A stretch of DNA of 64,000 nucleotides. It comes from CAWAMD01 sp963783045 (lineage in GTDB: Bacteria; Actinomycetota; Nitriliruptoria; Nitriliruptorales; Nitriliruptoraceae). Position 1 is the first letter of the stretch, and every line of letters begins with the position of its first letter. Of this stretch, positions 8,317 through 17,511 are shown one piece after another. Location of the stretch: NCBI GenBank assembly GCA_963783045.1, contig CAWAMD010000005.1, positions 1,054,001 through 1,118,000 of the forward strand, read 5' to 3'. The notes under the pieces were generated by a model. That model was not told the origin of the DNA, ran no database searches, and saw only the letters and a list, made by a program, of their open reading frames with translations. A program made the position numbers and the translations under genes.

Positions 8317-9110
8317 GCCGTCACACCCCGGCTGCGACCGCCGTCGACCAGCAGCGAGGCACCGGTCACGTACCCGCAGCGGTCGGACGCCAGAAACGCG
8401 ATGACACCGCCGATCTCGGCCGGGTCGGCGACGCGGCCGAGGGGCACGGACGCGGCGAACCGGGCGACCATCTGGTCCAGCGCGATCCCCTCGGCGTCGG
8501 CGTAGTGCTGCAGGGCCCGCTCGAAGTGGGGGGAGCGGGTAGTGCCGGGGTTGACCGCCACGACGCGGATGCCCTGGGCGGCGACCTCGTCGGCGAGCGC
8601 CTTGGTGAAGCCCAGCAGCCCCGCCGTCGCCAGCGTGCCCACCGTGTACGAGGCGGCGAGGCTGCGCGCCGACATGCCGACCACGTTGACGATGACGCCA
8701 CCGCCGGCATCGGCGAGCACAGGTACGGCTGCCCGAGCAACCAGGACGTAGCCGATCGGCTTGGCCTGCAGGGCGGCGACGATCTCTGCCGGCGACGAGG
8801 AGACGAGCGCGCCGACCGGGTTCGGCCCCGCGCTGTTGACAACGATGTCGAGACGGCCGAGCTGCTCGCGCGCGGCCGCGACGGCCCATCCGGGGCCGTC
8901 CGTGGTGGCCAGGTCCGCGACCACGGTCGTCGTGAACACCCCGGGCGACTCGTCCGCGATGGTCGCCGCAACCTCTTCGAGCCCCTCGCTGCCACGTGCG
9001 CACAGCGCCACGTCGACGCCCTCGCGCGCCAGGCAGCGTGCCGTGGCCTCTCCGATCCCGCTGCTGGCACCGGTCACGAGCGCTGCCCGCCCCTGCAGGC
9101 CGAGATCCAT
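8313..9110 (-). CDS. Short-chain dehydrogenase/reductase-like protein with altered catalytic residues
   Basis: Rossmann-fold SDR protein of 265 aa with a good NAD(P) motif TGASSGIG (residues 13-20), NSAG near 92-95 and the C-terminal GYVTGASLLVDGG. The catalytic YxxxK reads Y155-TVG-T159, so the lysine is threonine, and the usual serine region (IVNISS) reads IVNVVG. Nucleotide binding looks intact while classical catalysis does not. It sits between a CaiB CoA-transferase and a crotonase, so a CoA-bound substrate is likely. It may act as a non-dehydrogenase or use another acid/base. Confidence 0.85.
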   Translation of the reverse strand: MDLGLQGRAALVTGASSGIGEATARCLAREGVDVALCARGSEGLEEVAATIADESPGVFTTTVVADLATTDGPGWAVAAAREQLGRLDIVVNSAGPNPVGALVSSSPAEIVAALQAKPIGYVLVARAAVPVLADAGGGVIVNVVGMSARSLAASYTVGTLATAGLLGFTKALADEVAAQGIRVVAVNPGTTRSPHFERALQHYADAEGIALDQMVARFAASVPLGRVADPAEIGGVIAFLASDRCGYVTGASLLVDGGRSRGVTA

Positions 9111-9136
9111 CCGTGGTCCTCCTTCCGGCCCGGCGG

Positions 9137-10369
9137 TCAGTCGTCCGCGGCCGACGGGGCGTCGGCGGCTCGCGCCCCGGCCGCGCTGACGACCCCCGAC
9201 CGGACCAGCACGTCGATCTCGTCCGCTACGTAGCCGGCCTCGGTGAGCAGCGCGACCGTGGCGTCCCCGAGCCGGGGCGCGGGGCGGCGGATGCGCGGTG
9301 CCCCGTCCGAGACGACCGGTGTGTTCACGAGCGTCTCGGTCGACCCGTCGAGGTCCACCGCGACGAACACGCCACGCTGCCGCAGCTGCTCGTCCTCCAT
9401 CATCGACGGGATGTCGTGGACGGGGCCGCAGGGGATCCCCTGCTCGCGCAGCAGGTCGATCCAGTCGTCCCGATCGCGGTCCAGGAACCGGTCCGCGAGG
9501 ACGGCCGCGAGGTCGTCCCGGTGCTCCCAGCGCGAGTACTCGGTGGCGAAGCGGTCGTCGCTACGCACCTCGTCGAGTCCGAGCAGGTCGCAGAAGGCGT
9601 CCCACTGACGCTCGACCGCGGCCATCGTGAGCGCCCGCCCGTCCTGGCACCGAAACGCCTGGTAAGGCGCCGCGAGCCGGTGGGCGGTCCCCAGCGGTCG
9701 CGGCACCTGGCCGGTCATGAGGTAGTCGGAGACCTCCCAGACGGACCACGACGCCACCCCGTCGGTCATGGCCACGTCGACGTAGGCCCCCTCCCCCGTC
9801 CGCACGCGGCGCTGGAGCGCCCCCAGCACACCGATGCACGCCCACATGCCCGCACCCAGGTCTGACACCGGGTATCCGGCCTTCACGATCCGCTCCTCGT
9901 CCAGGCCGGTGACGCTCAGCAGCCCCGCGTAGCCCTGCGCCACGAGGTCGACCCCCTTGGCCTCGCGCATCGGTCCCGTCTGCCCGAACCCGGAGATCGA
10001 GGCGTACACGAGCGCCGGGAAGTCGTCCTTGAGGTCGTCATAGCCGAGGCCGTGTCTGGCCATGACGCCGGGGCGGTAGTTCTCCACCAGCACGTCGGCG
10101 TGTACGAGCAGACGGCGGAGCACCGTCCGGCCCTCGGGACGGGTGAAGTCGAGCCCGATGCTGCGCTTGTTGCGCTGCACCATCTCGAAGGGCAGCGCGT
10201 GCCCGTCGACGGCGCGCCGCCGGCGCATGGCGTCACCGTCGACCCGCTCCACCTTGACCACGTCCGCACCGAGGTCGCTCAGGATGGCGGTGCTGTAGGG
10301 GCCCGCGAGCGCGCCGGTCACGTCGAGCACGCGCACGCCGTCCAGGAACGCCACTCCGGATCCCGTCAT
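9137..10369 (-). CDS. Family III CoA-transferase (CaiB/BaiF)
   Basis: 410-aa member of the CaiB/BaiF family, which moves CoA between carboxylic acids by way of an aspartyl-CoA anhydride. The N-terminal GVRVLDVTGALAGPYSTAILSDLGADVVKVE, LVENYRPGVMARHGLGYDDL and the catalytic-Asp region VDVAMTDG are typical. The ATG overlaps the stop of the HyuB gene (ATGA), so it is co-translated with the carboxylase-like subunits. I infer that it loads CoA onto the product or substrate of that enzyme. Confidence 0.92.
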   Translation of the reverse strand: MTGSGVAFLDGVRVLDVTGALAGPYSTAILSDLGADVVKVERVDGDAMRRRRAVDGHALPFEMVQRNKRSIGLDFTRPEGRTVLRRLLVHADVLVENYRPGVMARHGLGYDDLKDDFPALVYASISGFGQTGPMREAKGVDLVAQGYAGLLSVTGLDEERIVKAGYPVSDLGAGMWACIGVLGALQRRVRTGEGAYVDVAMTDGVASWSVWEVSDYLMTGQVPRPLGTAHRLAAPYQAFRCQDGRALTMAAVERQWDAFCDLLGLDEVRSDDRFATEYSRWEHRDDLAAVLADRFLDRDRDDWIDLLREQGIPCGPVHDIPSMMEDEQLRQRGVFVAVDLDGSTETLVNTPVVSDGAPRIRRPAPRLGDATVALLTEAGYVADEIDVLVRSGVVSAAGARAADAPSAADD

Positions 10370-12270
10370 GGCCTGTCAGCTTCCGGAGCGGTCGCGGCCG
10401 GGATCGGACAGGCGAACCGCTCCTGCCGCATGGCGTCGCGCAGCCGTGTCGTGGCCTCGAGGTCGAGCTCGCCGTCGACGACGACCACCCCGTAGGCGCT
10501 GCGAGCGCGGCCTGGCGAGACCCAGCCCCGGCGCACGTCCGCGAGGACGGCGTCGGGAGGCCGCTGCAAGGGATCGCCGTAGCCGGGGCCACCCGTGCTG
10601 TGCGTGTAGTACGCGTCGTGGTCGGTGAGCACGACACCACCGATGCGTGCGGGTGGCAGCTCGATGTCCGCCATGAGCGCATCCCAGTCGGGGAAGACCC
10701 CGCGAGACCAGGCTGCGCGGATCGCGTCGGCGCCGCCCCGCAGGTAGCCGATGCATGCGCCCCCGCCGGGGTGACCGCCGCTCACGCCGTACAGCGGGGC
10801 ACCACGGGCGTTCTGCTGGCTGGTCAAGACCCACTCATCGGTGTCGTGCGGAATCATCACGCCGCGCATCCCCACACCGCCCCGGTGCTCGCCTGGTCCG
10901 CCCGAGTCCGGGTGGTAGCCCCGCTCCACGACGAGGCACGGGTTGAGCATCTCCAGCTCCTCGATGTTGGGGATCCGCGCGTCGATGTACTGGATGCCGC
11001 CCATCACCGGCTCGCCATCCTTCTCCGGCATGCCACTGGCACCCCCGCCGCCCGCCAGGAAGTCGACGAAGATCCACGGCTCGCCACTGCGGTTGGTCGT
11101 TTGGAAGAACGACCAGGTCCACGTCGACCAGGGACCGCTCTGCCGGTGGGCGAGAGCCGGCTGGCTCGCGAGCGCAACGTTGAGGCCCGCGAGTATGGCG
11201 TCGGTCGCGTAACGGGTCCCGCAAACGCTGGCGGCGCTGATCGGCGCCGGCTTCACGGCGTTCACCACGGTCCCCTCGGGGGCCTCCAGCTCGAGCGGTC
11301 GGAACACCCCCTCCGTGAAGGGCAGCTCCGGGGTCACGGTGATGGCGAGCGCCGCGGCGACCGCCCCGCGCGTCGCCACGATCGGCGCGTTCAGGACACC
11401 GGGGGCCTGCGGCGCCGAGCCGGTGAAGTCGGCCACGAGCCGGTCGCCGCGCTTGCGGACCGTGCAGCGCACCGGGTAGATCAGATCCTCGCCGCCGTCG
11501 TGCTCCATGTAGGTCGCGCCGGCATACGCCCCGTCGGGGATCGCGCGAATCCGCTCGCGGGTCTCGTCCTCGCCGATGTCGAGGATCCGGTCGTGGACCG
11601 CCCGGATCCGCTCGATCCCGTGCCGTTCGATGAATCGGAGCATGCGGTCACGCCCCAGCCAGTTCGCGCCCATCATGGCCCGCAGGTCGGCCTCGACGCG
11701 TTCGGGGATCCGCACGTTCGTGGTGAACGCGTTCAGGATGTCCTGGCGGAACCGGCCCTGCTCGTACAGCTTGATGGGCGTGAAGCGGATCGCCTCGCCG
11801 TAGCACTCGATCCGCTCGACGGGGAAGCTGCCGACGCGTGCACCTCCCACGTCGGTGATGTGCCCGACCGAGCCCACCCACATGACGAGCTCGTCCTCGT
11901 GGAAGACCGGCGCGACGACGACATTGTCGGACGGGTGCAGGCCACCAGCCGTGAAGGAGTCGTTCGACCAGATCATGTCGCCCGGGTGGATGTCGTCGCC
12001 GTAGACCCCGACGGCCGCCCGGACGGTGTTCGAGATGGTGAAGGCCATGGGGAGCTGGAAGCAGAGCGAGCTCAGGACCTCGCCGCGGTCGTTCACGCAC
12101 GCCGTGGCGTAGTCCGACGCACCGACGAACACGGGGGACCCACTCAGCCGCAGGATGGTCTCCCCCATCTCCTGGTTCACGGAGTGCTCGAAGCTGCGGA
12201 CAACCTCGAGGATCACGGGATCGACGAGGCCAAGATCACGTGGGGCCGGTGCCGGGTGGTCGGCGTCCAT
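10366..12270 (-). CDS. hyuB: Hydantoinase B/oxoprolinase-type subunit (HyuB family; acetone/acetophenone carboxylase-like)
   Basis: 634-aa protein of the HyuB family. These subunits partner with HyuA in N-methylhydantoinases, oxoprolinases and the ATP-dependent acetone and acetophenone carboxylases. SEC-type N-terminal features are absent; it begins DPVILEVVRSFEHSVNQEMGETILR, followed by GDMIWSNDSF and HITDVGG, and ends with YHPDSGGPGEHRGGVGMRG and TGGPGYGDPLQRPPDAVLADV, all conserved in the family. It lies 24 bp after the HyuA gene. The small zinc-ribbon protein two genes upstream shifts the prediction from hydantoinase to ketone or other carboxylase. Confidence 0.9.
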   Translation of the reverse strand: MDADHPAPAPRDLGLVDPVILEVVRSFEHSVNQEMGETILRLSGSPVFVGASDYATACVNDRGEVLSSLCFQLPMAFTISNTVRAAVGVYGDDIHPGDMIWSNDSFTAGGLHPSDNVVVAPVFHEDELVMWVGSVGHITDVGGARVGSFPVERIECYGEAIRFTPIKLYEQGRFRQDILNAFTTNVRIPERVEADLRAMMGANWLGRDRMLRFIERHGIERIRAVHDRILDIGEDETRERIRAIPDGAYAGATYMEHDGGEDLIYPVRCTVRKRGDRLVADFTGSAPQAPGVLNAPIVATRGAVAAALAITVTPELPFTEGVFRPLELEAPEGTVVNAVKPAPISAASVCGTRYATDAILAGLNVALASQPALAHRQSGPWSTWTWSFFQTTNRSGEPWIFVDFLAGGGGASGMPEKDGEPVMGGIQYIDARIPNIEELEMLNPCLVVERGYHPDSGGPGEHRGGVGMRGVMIPHDTDEWVLTSQQNARGAPLYGVSGGHPGGGACIGYLRGGADAIRAAWSRGVFPDWDALMADIELPPARIGGVVLTDHDAYYTHSTGGPGYGDPLQRPPDAVLADVRRGWVSPGRARSAYGVVVVDGELDLEATTRLRDAMRQERFACPIPAATAPEADRP

Positions 12271-12294
12271 GGGTGCCTTTCGGGGCGTAGGCGG

Positions 12295-14385
12295 CTACGA
12301 GCGCACGTCGATGACGGCGTTCGCGTAGGCGTCGACGGTGAGGACGTCGTCCTCGCGGAGCAGGACGGCGGTATCCGGATACTCGACGAGAGCGGGCCCG
12401 ACGATCCGGGCGCCGACGGGCAGGGTCTCGCCCGCGTGGACGTCCGTCGGGACGAACGCACCCGCCCGGGGCGAGTAGGCCGACCGGGACGCGCGGGGTG
12501 TCGTCGCCGCCCGCGGGGCGGCCGCCGTCGGGGCGCGGAGCGGTCCGGTGGGCAGCCGCTTCGTCGCCACGACGCGGAAGTTGCGCAGCTCGTAGCCGTG
12601 GTGGGGCATGGCCGACGCGGGGCCGTAGACCTGGGCGTAGCGCTCGTCGAACCGCTTCACGAGCACCCGGATGTCGTCCCCGGCCGTCAGCTCCTCTGCC
12701 GCCACGGGGACCTGCAGGTCGAGCACCTGACCGCGGTAGCACATCTCGACGAGCCGCTCGATCGTCACCTCCCCAACGCCGATGTTGCTGCTGAAGGCGC
12801 TCCTGGCCTGCAGTTCGAGGTCGGCGAAGACGCGGCGGGCGGCGTCCACGACCGTCGACGCCTCGGCGAGGTCGGCGCCGAGGGGGTGGCGGCTCGTCAA
12901 CGAGAAGGTGTGGACGAGGTCCGACTCGAGCAGCCCGATGGCCGAGAACGTCGAGGCGTTGCGCGGGACGACGACGCGGCTCATGCCGAGGCTGGCCGCG
13001 ACCCCGACGCTGTGCAGCCCGCCCCCGCCCCCGAAGGCGAGGAGGTGGAAGTCCCGTGGGTCAGCCCCGTTCGCGACCGTGCGCACCCGGATGGCATCGC
13101 CCATCACGTGGTTGACGACCTCGACGATTCCCGCGGCGGCCTCGGTGCGGGTCATGCCCAGCTCGTCGGCAATCCGGTCGACGGCGGCCTCGGCGCGCGC
13201 CACGTCGAGGGGCGTCCGGCCGGCGGCGAAGGCCTTCGGGTCGATGTAGCCGAGCACGACGTTCGCGTCCGTGACGGTGGCCTCCATCCCGCCACGCGCG
13301 TAGCAAGCCGGGCCCGGATCGGCGCCCGCCGAGTGCGGGCCGACCCGAAGGGTCCCGCCAGGGCCGATCCACGCGATGCTGCCGCCGCCGGCGCCGACGG
13401 AGTGGATGTCGATCATCGGAACCTGGACGGGATGGCGGTGGATGGCCTTGTCCGTCGCGGTCTGCGGCTGCCCCCCGACGATCACGGCGACGTCGGTGCT
13501 CGTCCCGCCCATGTCGAAGGTGACGAGCTCGTCGATCCCGAGGTCGCGGGCCAGTCCGGCCGCGCCGACGACGCCGGCGGCCGGCCCCGAGTACAGCAGG
13601 TGCACCGGGGAGGCCATCGCCCCGTCGATGCCGGTCAGTCCCCCGTCGGAGCGCATGACGAGCAGGTCCTTCTGCGAGTCACGGTCGGCGAGCGAACGCG
13701 CGAGCCGGTCCAGGTAGCGCATCGTCGGCGGGCCGACGTAGCTGTTGAGCACCGTGGTGCTGGTGCGCTCGTACTCGCCGATGAGCCCGGAGAGGTCCGA
13801 GGAGAGGGACACGTTGACGTCGTCCGCCAGCTCGCGGATGATCGCGGCGACGCGGCGCTCGTGGGTCGGATCCATGAAGGACCACAGGAAGCAGACAGCG
13901 ACCGACCGGACGCCCCTGGCGATCAGGTCCCGGACCGCGTCCCGCACCTCCGCCTCGTTCAGCGGCGCGATCTCTGTGCCGCGCAGGTCCAGCCGCTCGG
14001 TGATCTCGACCACGTCGTGGCGCGGGAGGAGGGGGTCGGGGTGCTTCGCCTTCGCGATGTCCCGCTCCGAGCCCCGCAGTCCACGGGCCATCTCGTAGCC
14101 GTCACCAACGCCCCTGGTCGTCAGCAGCGCGACACGTTCCCCGCTGGCGGTGACCACGATGTTCGTGGCGACGGTCGTGCCGTGGGCGAGGTACGACCCC
14201 GCCCCGGCGAGCAGCTCACCCTCCTCCACCTCGAGCTCAACGGCGGCGAGCTGGAGCGCGTCGACGACGCCCCGCTCGAAGTGCGGGGGTGTGCTCGGCA
14301 CCTTGACGGTCCGTACCCGCCCCGCCGCGTCGAGCACCGCACAGTCCGTGAACGTGCCGCCGATGTCGATCCCGAGCAGGTACAC
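12295..14385 (-). CDS. hyuA: Hydantoinase A/oxoprolinase-type subunit (HyuA family; acetone/acetophenone carboxylase-like)
   Basis: About 696 aa. The N-terminal LLGIDIGGTFTDCAVLD is the ATP-binding motif of the HyuA/acetone carboxylase beta fold; VTFDMGGTSTDVAVIVGG and SVGAGGGSIAWIG are the second phosphate and metal segments. It hydrolyses ATP to activate the substrate for the HyuB partner. The GTG start at 14385 is chosen because GGAGGAG precedes it by about 7 bases and the family begins just before GIDIGGT; the open frame extends further upstream without conservation. Second gene of the gamma-HyuA-HyuB operon. Confidence 0.9.
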   Translation of the reverse strand: MYLLGIDIGGTFTDCAVLDAAGRVRTVKVPSTPPHFERGVVDALQLAAVELEVEEGELLAGAGSYLAHGTTVATNIVVTASGERVALLTTRGVGDGYEMARGLRGSERDIAKAKHPDPLLPRHDVVEITERLDLRGTEIAPLNEAEVRDAVRDLIARGVRSVAVCFLWSFMDPTHERRVAAIIRELADDVNVSLSSDLSGLIGEYERTSTTVLNSYVGPPTMRYLDRLARSLADRDSQKDLLVMRSDGGLTGIDGAMASPVHLLYSGPAAGVVGAAGLARDLGIDELVTFDMGGTSTDVAVIVGGQPQTATDKAIHRHPVQVPMIDIHSVGAGGGSIAWIGPGGTLRVGPHSAGADPGPACYARGGMEATVTDANVVLGYIDPKAFAAGRTPLDVARAEAAVDRIADELGMTRTEAAAGIVEVVNHVMGDAIRVRTVANGADPRDFHLLAFGGGGGLHSVGVAASLGMSRVVVPRNASTFSAIGLLESDLVHTFSLTSRHPLGADLAEASTVVDAARRVFADLELQARSAFSSNIGVGEVTIERLVEMCYRGQVLDLQVPVAAEELTAGDDIRVLVKRFDERYAQVYGPASAMPHHGYELRNFRVVATKRLPTGPLRAPTAAAPRAATTPRASRSAYSPRAGAFVPTDVHAGETLPVGARIVGPALVEYPDTAVLLREDDVLTVDAYANAVIDVRS

Positions 14386-14432
14386 CCTCGGCTCTCCTCC
14401 TGCGTCGGGGCGGCCCCCGACGCCCGCGCGTA

Positions 14433-14726
14433 TCAGCCGTCGAGCCCCGAGTCGGGGACGAAGCTCCAGCGGAACGGCTCGCCGCGCTGCGCGATCTCCG
14501 TATCGAGCTGCACGGCGCACCCCGGGCAGAACCACTGCCGAAAGACGATGCCGCCGTCCGCCCTCGCGAGCAGCGGGGCCTGGATCGCCTGCTCGGTGGC
14601 CGTCTGCTCACGAAGGTGCGCGTGCCGCTTCCAGTTGTCATCGACACCGCAGAAGCGGTGCCCGCAGCGGCGACAGCGGTACGCCCCCTCGTCGTCGATG
14701 GCCAGGTACTGCCCGAGCAGCTGCAT
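14433..14726 (-). CDS. Zinc-ribbon small subunit, acetone carboxylase gamma-like
   Basis: 97-aa protein with two cysteine pairs, YRCRRCGHRFC near residues 17-26 and FCPGC at 66-70, that could bind one zinc ion. Size, cysteine pattern and the position immediately before HyuA and HyuB resemble the gamma subunit of acetone carboxylase and the small subunit of acetophenone carboxylase. It opens the operon, reading away from the divergent quinone oxidoreductase, with the operator at 14760 between them. The family assignment comes from pattern and context, not from a search. Confidence 0.75.
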   Translation of the reverse strand: MQLLGQYLAIDDEGAYRCRRCGHRFCGVDDNWKRHAHLREQTATEQAIQAPLLARADGGIVFRQWFCPGCAVQLDTEIAQRGEPFRWSFVPDSGLDG

Positions 14727-14759
14727 CCGACGATGCTCCGGTGGCTTGATCTACACTTC

Positions 14760-14775
14760 ACGTCAAACGAACGAA
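14760..14775. promoter_or_regulatory. ACGT-type shared operator (site b)
   Basis: ACGT-CAA-ACGA between the divergent zinc-ribbon gene and the quinone oxidoreductase gene. Same geometry as the other sites; the second box ends in A. Confidence 0.55.
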
Positions 14776-14842
14776 ATCCGATGAAAGCACCATGCAACCG
14801 TGCCGTCAACCGGGTGGAGACGGCCGACGTCTGGATCCCATC

Positions 14843-15826
14843 GTGCGCGCACTCGTGGTCCCCGAGCTCGGCAACCCGGAGGTGCTGCAGTGGCAACACC
14901 TCCCCGATCCGACACCCGAAGCCGGCGAGCTGCTCGTGCGCGTCCGTGCCATCGCGGTGGGGTGGGCCGACCTGCTGCAGCGCGAGGGGCGCTACCCGGG
15001 CGGCCCGGCCGCGCCGTTCGTGACCGGACACGAGCTGGTCGGAGAGGTCGTCGGTCGTGGTCCCGGCACCGACGGCCCGGTGGACGGCACCCGCGTCTTC
15101 GGGGTCCTCGGCCACAGCGGGGCGGCCGCCGAGCTCGTGGCCGTGCCGGTGCAACGGATGTACCCGGTCCCCGATCACCTCACGGACGAGCAGGCCGCCG
15201 GGATGGCGGCGCCGTACCTCACGGCCGACGCGGCGATCGTCACGATGGGGCGGCTGCAGGCCGGCGAGTCCGTGGTCGTCCATGCGGCGGCAGGCGGCTA
15301 CGGGAGCGCGGCCGTGCAGCTGTGCCGGCACTACGGCGCCGGGACGATCGTGGCCACCGCGGGCAGCGACGAGAAGCTGGCCCGAGTGCGCGAGTGGGGC
15401 GCCGACGTGCTCGTGAACTACCGCACCGACGACTTCGTCGAGGCCGTCGCGGACGCAACAGGCGGCCGGGGTGTCGACCTCGTGCTGGAGTCGGTCGGCG
15501 GTGACGTCCTCGGCCGCAGCTTCGATTGCCTCGCGCCACTCGGACGCCTGGTGAGCGTCGGCGCGAGTGCCGGCTCGAGCAGCCGTCGTTTCCGGCTGCA
15601 CACCCTCTTCGAGCTGGGCATCACCGTGGCCGGGTTCACCCTCGGCGACTGGGTGCTGCACCATCCCGAGCTCGTCGAACCCGTGGCCGCGCGCGTACTC
15701 GAGGCGCTGGAGCGCCGCCGGGTCCAGCCCGTCGTCGGGGCGGTCTTCGACGCGGCCGACGCCGCGGCGGCACACCGCTTCCTCGCGGGGCGCCAGTCGA
15801 TCGGCCGAACCATCGTGCAGCTGTGA
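14843..15826 (+). CDS. Zinc-independent quinone oxidoreductase-like MDR protein
   Basis: 327-aa medium-chain dehydrogenase/reductase of the NADPH:quinone oxidoreductase (QOR) type. GroES-like N-terminus (VRAIAVGWADLLQREGRYP), then HAAAGGYGSAAVQLCRHYGAGTIVATAGSDEKL as the NADPH-binding fold, and ATGGRGVDLVLESVGGDVLGRSFDCL. No zinc ligands are seen. The GTG start at 14843 places MRALVVPELG at the N-terminus as expected. It is closely similar to the broken gene at 27708-28692. The enzyme probably reduces an enone or quinone intermediate. Confidence 0.88.
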   Translation: MRALVVPELGNPEVLQWQHLPDPTPEAGELLVRVRAIAVGWADLLQREGRYPGGPAAPFVTGHELVGEVVGRGPGTDGPVDGTRVFGVLGHSGAAAELVAVPVQRMYPVPDHLTDEQAAGMAAPYLTADAAIVTMGRLQAGESVVVHAAAGGYGSAAVQLCRHYGAGTIVATAGSDEKLARVREWGADVLVNYRTDDFVEAVADATGGRGVDLVLESVGGDVLGRSFDCLAPLGRLVSVGASAGSSSRRFRLHTLFELGITVAGFTLGDWVLHHPELVEPVAARVLEALERRRVQPVVGAVFDAADAAAAHRFLAGRQSIGRTIVQL

Positions 15827-15829
15827 GCC

Positions 15830-17406
15830 TCAGCTCACCGCGGACGCCTCCTGTGCCCGGAGCTCGCGCTTGAGCACCTTGCCGAGGGCGTTGCGCGGCA
15901 GCTCGTCGGAGCGGACGATCGCAGCCTGCTCAAGCCGCTTGAAGGCGGCCATGCGCTCGTCGACGATCGCTTTGACCTCGTCCGGCGTGATCGCCGTGTC
16001 GACCTCCGGGACCACATAGGCCTTCGGCACCTCCCCGAGCCGGTCGTGGGGGATGCCCACGACGTAGGCCTCTGCGATTTGCGGGTCGGTGACGAGCACG
16101 CGCTCGATCTCCGCCGGGAAGATGTTGTTGCCGCCGCGGATGATCATGTCCTTCTTGCGGTCGACGAGGTGCACGACGCCATCGTCGCTGACAAATTCGA
16201 CGTTGCCGGTGTGAAAGCGGCCGTTCGCGAGGGCCCGGGCCGAGGCATCGGGCTGGTTCCAGTAGCCGAGCATCGGGCGGAACACCCCGGACTCGGGGCC
16301 GTCCTCGTGGGGCATGAGGCAGAGCTCCCCCACCCCGTCGGGCTCCAGGATCCGGTCCGCCTCGTCGACAGCGACGACCCGGACGTGCGACAGGGGGATA
16401 CCGACACCGTCGTAGTCGATGGGGCCGTCGAGCGCGTCGAGGGTCACGAGGTCGGCGCCTCGGTCATGCCCCACGCCTGCCGCAGCCGCAGCCCGAACCG
16501 GTCCTCGACCTTCCGCCGCACGTGCGGTGGTGCCGACGCCGCCCCGTAGGTCACGTACCGGACCGAGGAGAAGTCCACCGGCACGTCGTCATCGAGGTAC
16601 ATGATGTCGTACAGGAGGGTGGGGACCCCGGCGAAGAACGTCGGACGGGTCCGGGCCACGATCCCCGCGAACTCGGCCGCGTCGAAGCGCTCCACGAGGA
16701 TCGCCGTGCTGCCGAGGTACCACCCGAAGACGATCCCGATGAGCGACGCGTTCGAGTGGAAACAGGGCAGCACCTGCAGGACGTTGTCGTCCCGCGTCAG
16801 GCCGAGCTTGTCGCGTAGCCGCTCCATCGACAGCTCGACGTGGTACTGGCCGAGCATGCTGCCCTTCGGGAAGCCGGTCGTCCCCGACGTGTAGGCGATG
16901 ACGGCCAGGTCGTCGCCGGTGAGGTCGGGCGCGGGACAGCGAGGCTCGCCACGCGCCTCCAGCTCCGCCACGTCGATGGCACCCTCCGGCGGCGCCCCCG
17001 CCCCCCCGACGGCGACCACCGCCCGCAGGTCGGGGAGCCGGTCGCGGACCGCGAGGATCCGCGCGACGCCCTCGGGGTGCGCGATCGCGACCCGGGCACC
17101 GGAGTCCTGCAGGATGAACTCGACCTCCTCCTCCCGGTACATCACATTGACGGGCACCTCGACCGCCCCGAGCTTCCAGGCAGCGTGCGACGCGAGGTGG
17201 AACTCCGGCCAGTTCGGCAGCATGACGGCCAGCCGGTCCCCGGCCGCCAACCCGAGCGAACGGAAGCCGGTCGCCAGCCGACTGATCCGCTCCTCGACCT
17301 CGCGGTACGTCCACACGCGATCCTCGAACACGAGCGCCGGGTGGTCGGGTCGCTCGGCGGCGTGCCGCTCCAGGTGCTTGACGACGTTCACGCTGGCCTC
17401 TCCCAT
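15830..17406 (-). pseudogene. Acyl-CoA ligase (AMP-binding), frameshifted near 16455
   Basis: Acyl-CoA ligase of about 525 aa in two frames. The upstream frame holds AYTSGTTGFPKGSML and ends after WGMTEAPTS. The downstream frame resumes at DLVTLDALDGPIDY and carries FHTGNVEFVSDDGVVHLVDRKKDMIIRGGNNIFPAEIE and the catalytic lysine region LPRNALGKVLKREL. Adding one base after the codons for TEA would join the frames (for example TEAADLVTL), so a single missing base is enough. All ligase motifs survive in one half or the other, which favours a recent or artefactual indel. It is transcribed away from the dienelactone hydrolase gene with an operator between them. Confidence 0.85.
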
Positions 17407-17462
17407 CGTCCGCGGCGACGCGCCTCTCCCGATCACGAGCGCCGCTTTCGATCCATACTATG

Positions 17463-17478
17463 ACGTAAGACGTTAGAT
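17463..17478. promoter_or_regulatory. ACGT-type shared operator (site c)
   Basis: ACGT-AAG-ACGT followed by TAGAT, two perfect boxes, in the 105-bp gap between the divergent ligase and dienelactone hydrolase genes. Confidence 0.65.
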
Positions 17479-17511
17479 AGTTGCCCGCGCCCGAGTAGAG
17501 GATGGCCGCCC

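Noticed and set aside
10600..14784. A plus-strand open frame of 1394 codons opposite the HyuA/HyuB genes
   Set aside because: It is the antisense shadow of two well-conserved genes in GC-rich DNA. The translation is low-complexity (Arg, Asp, Val, His) with no recognisable domain.
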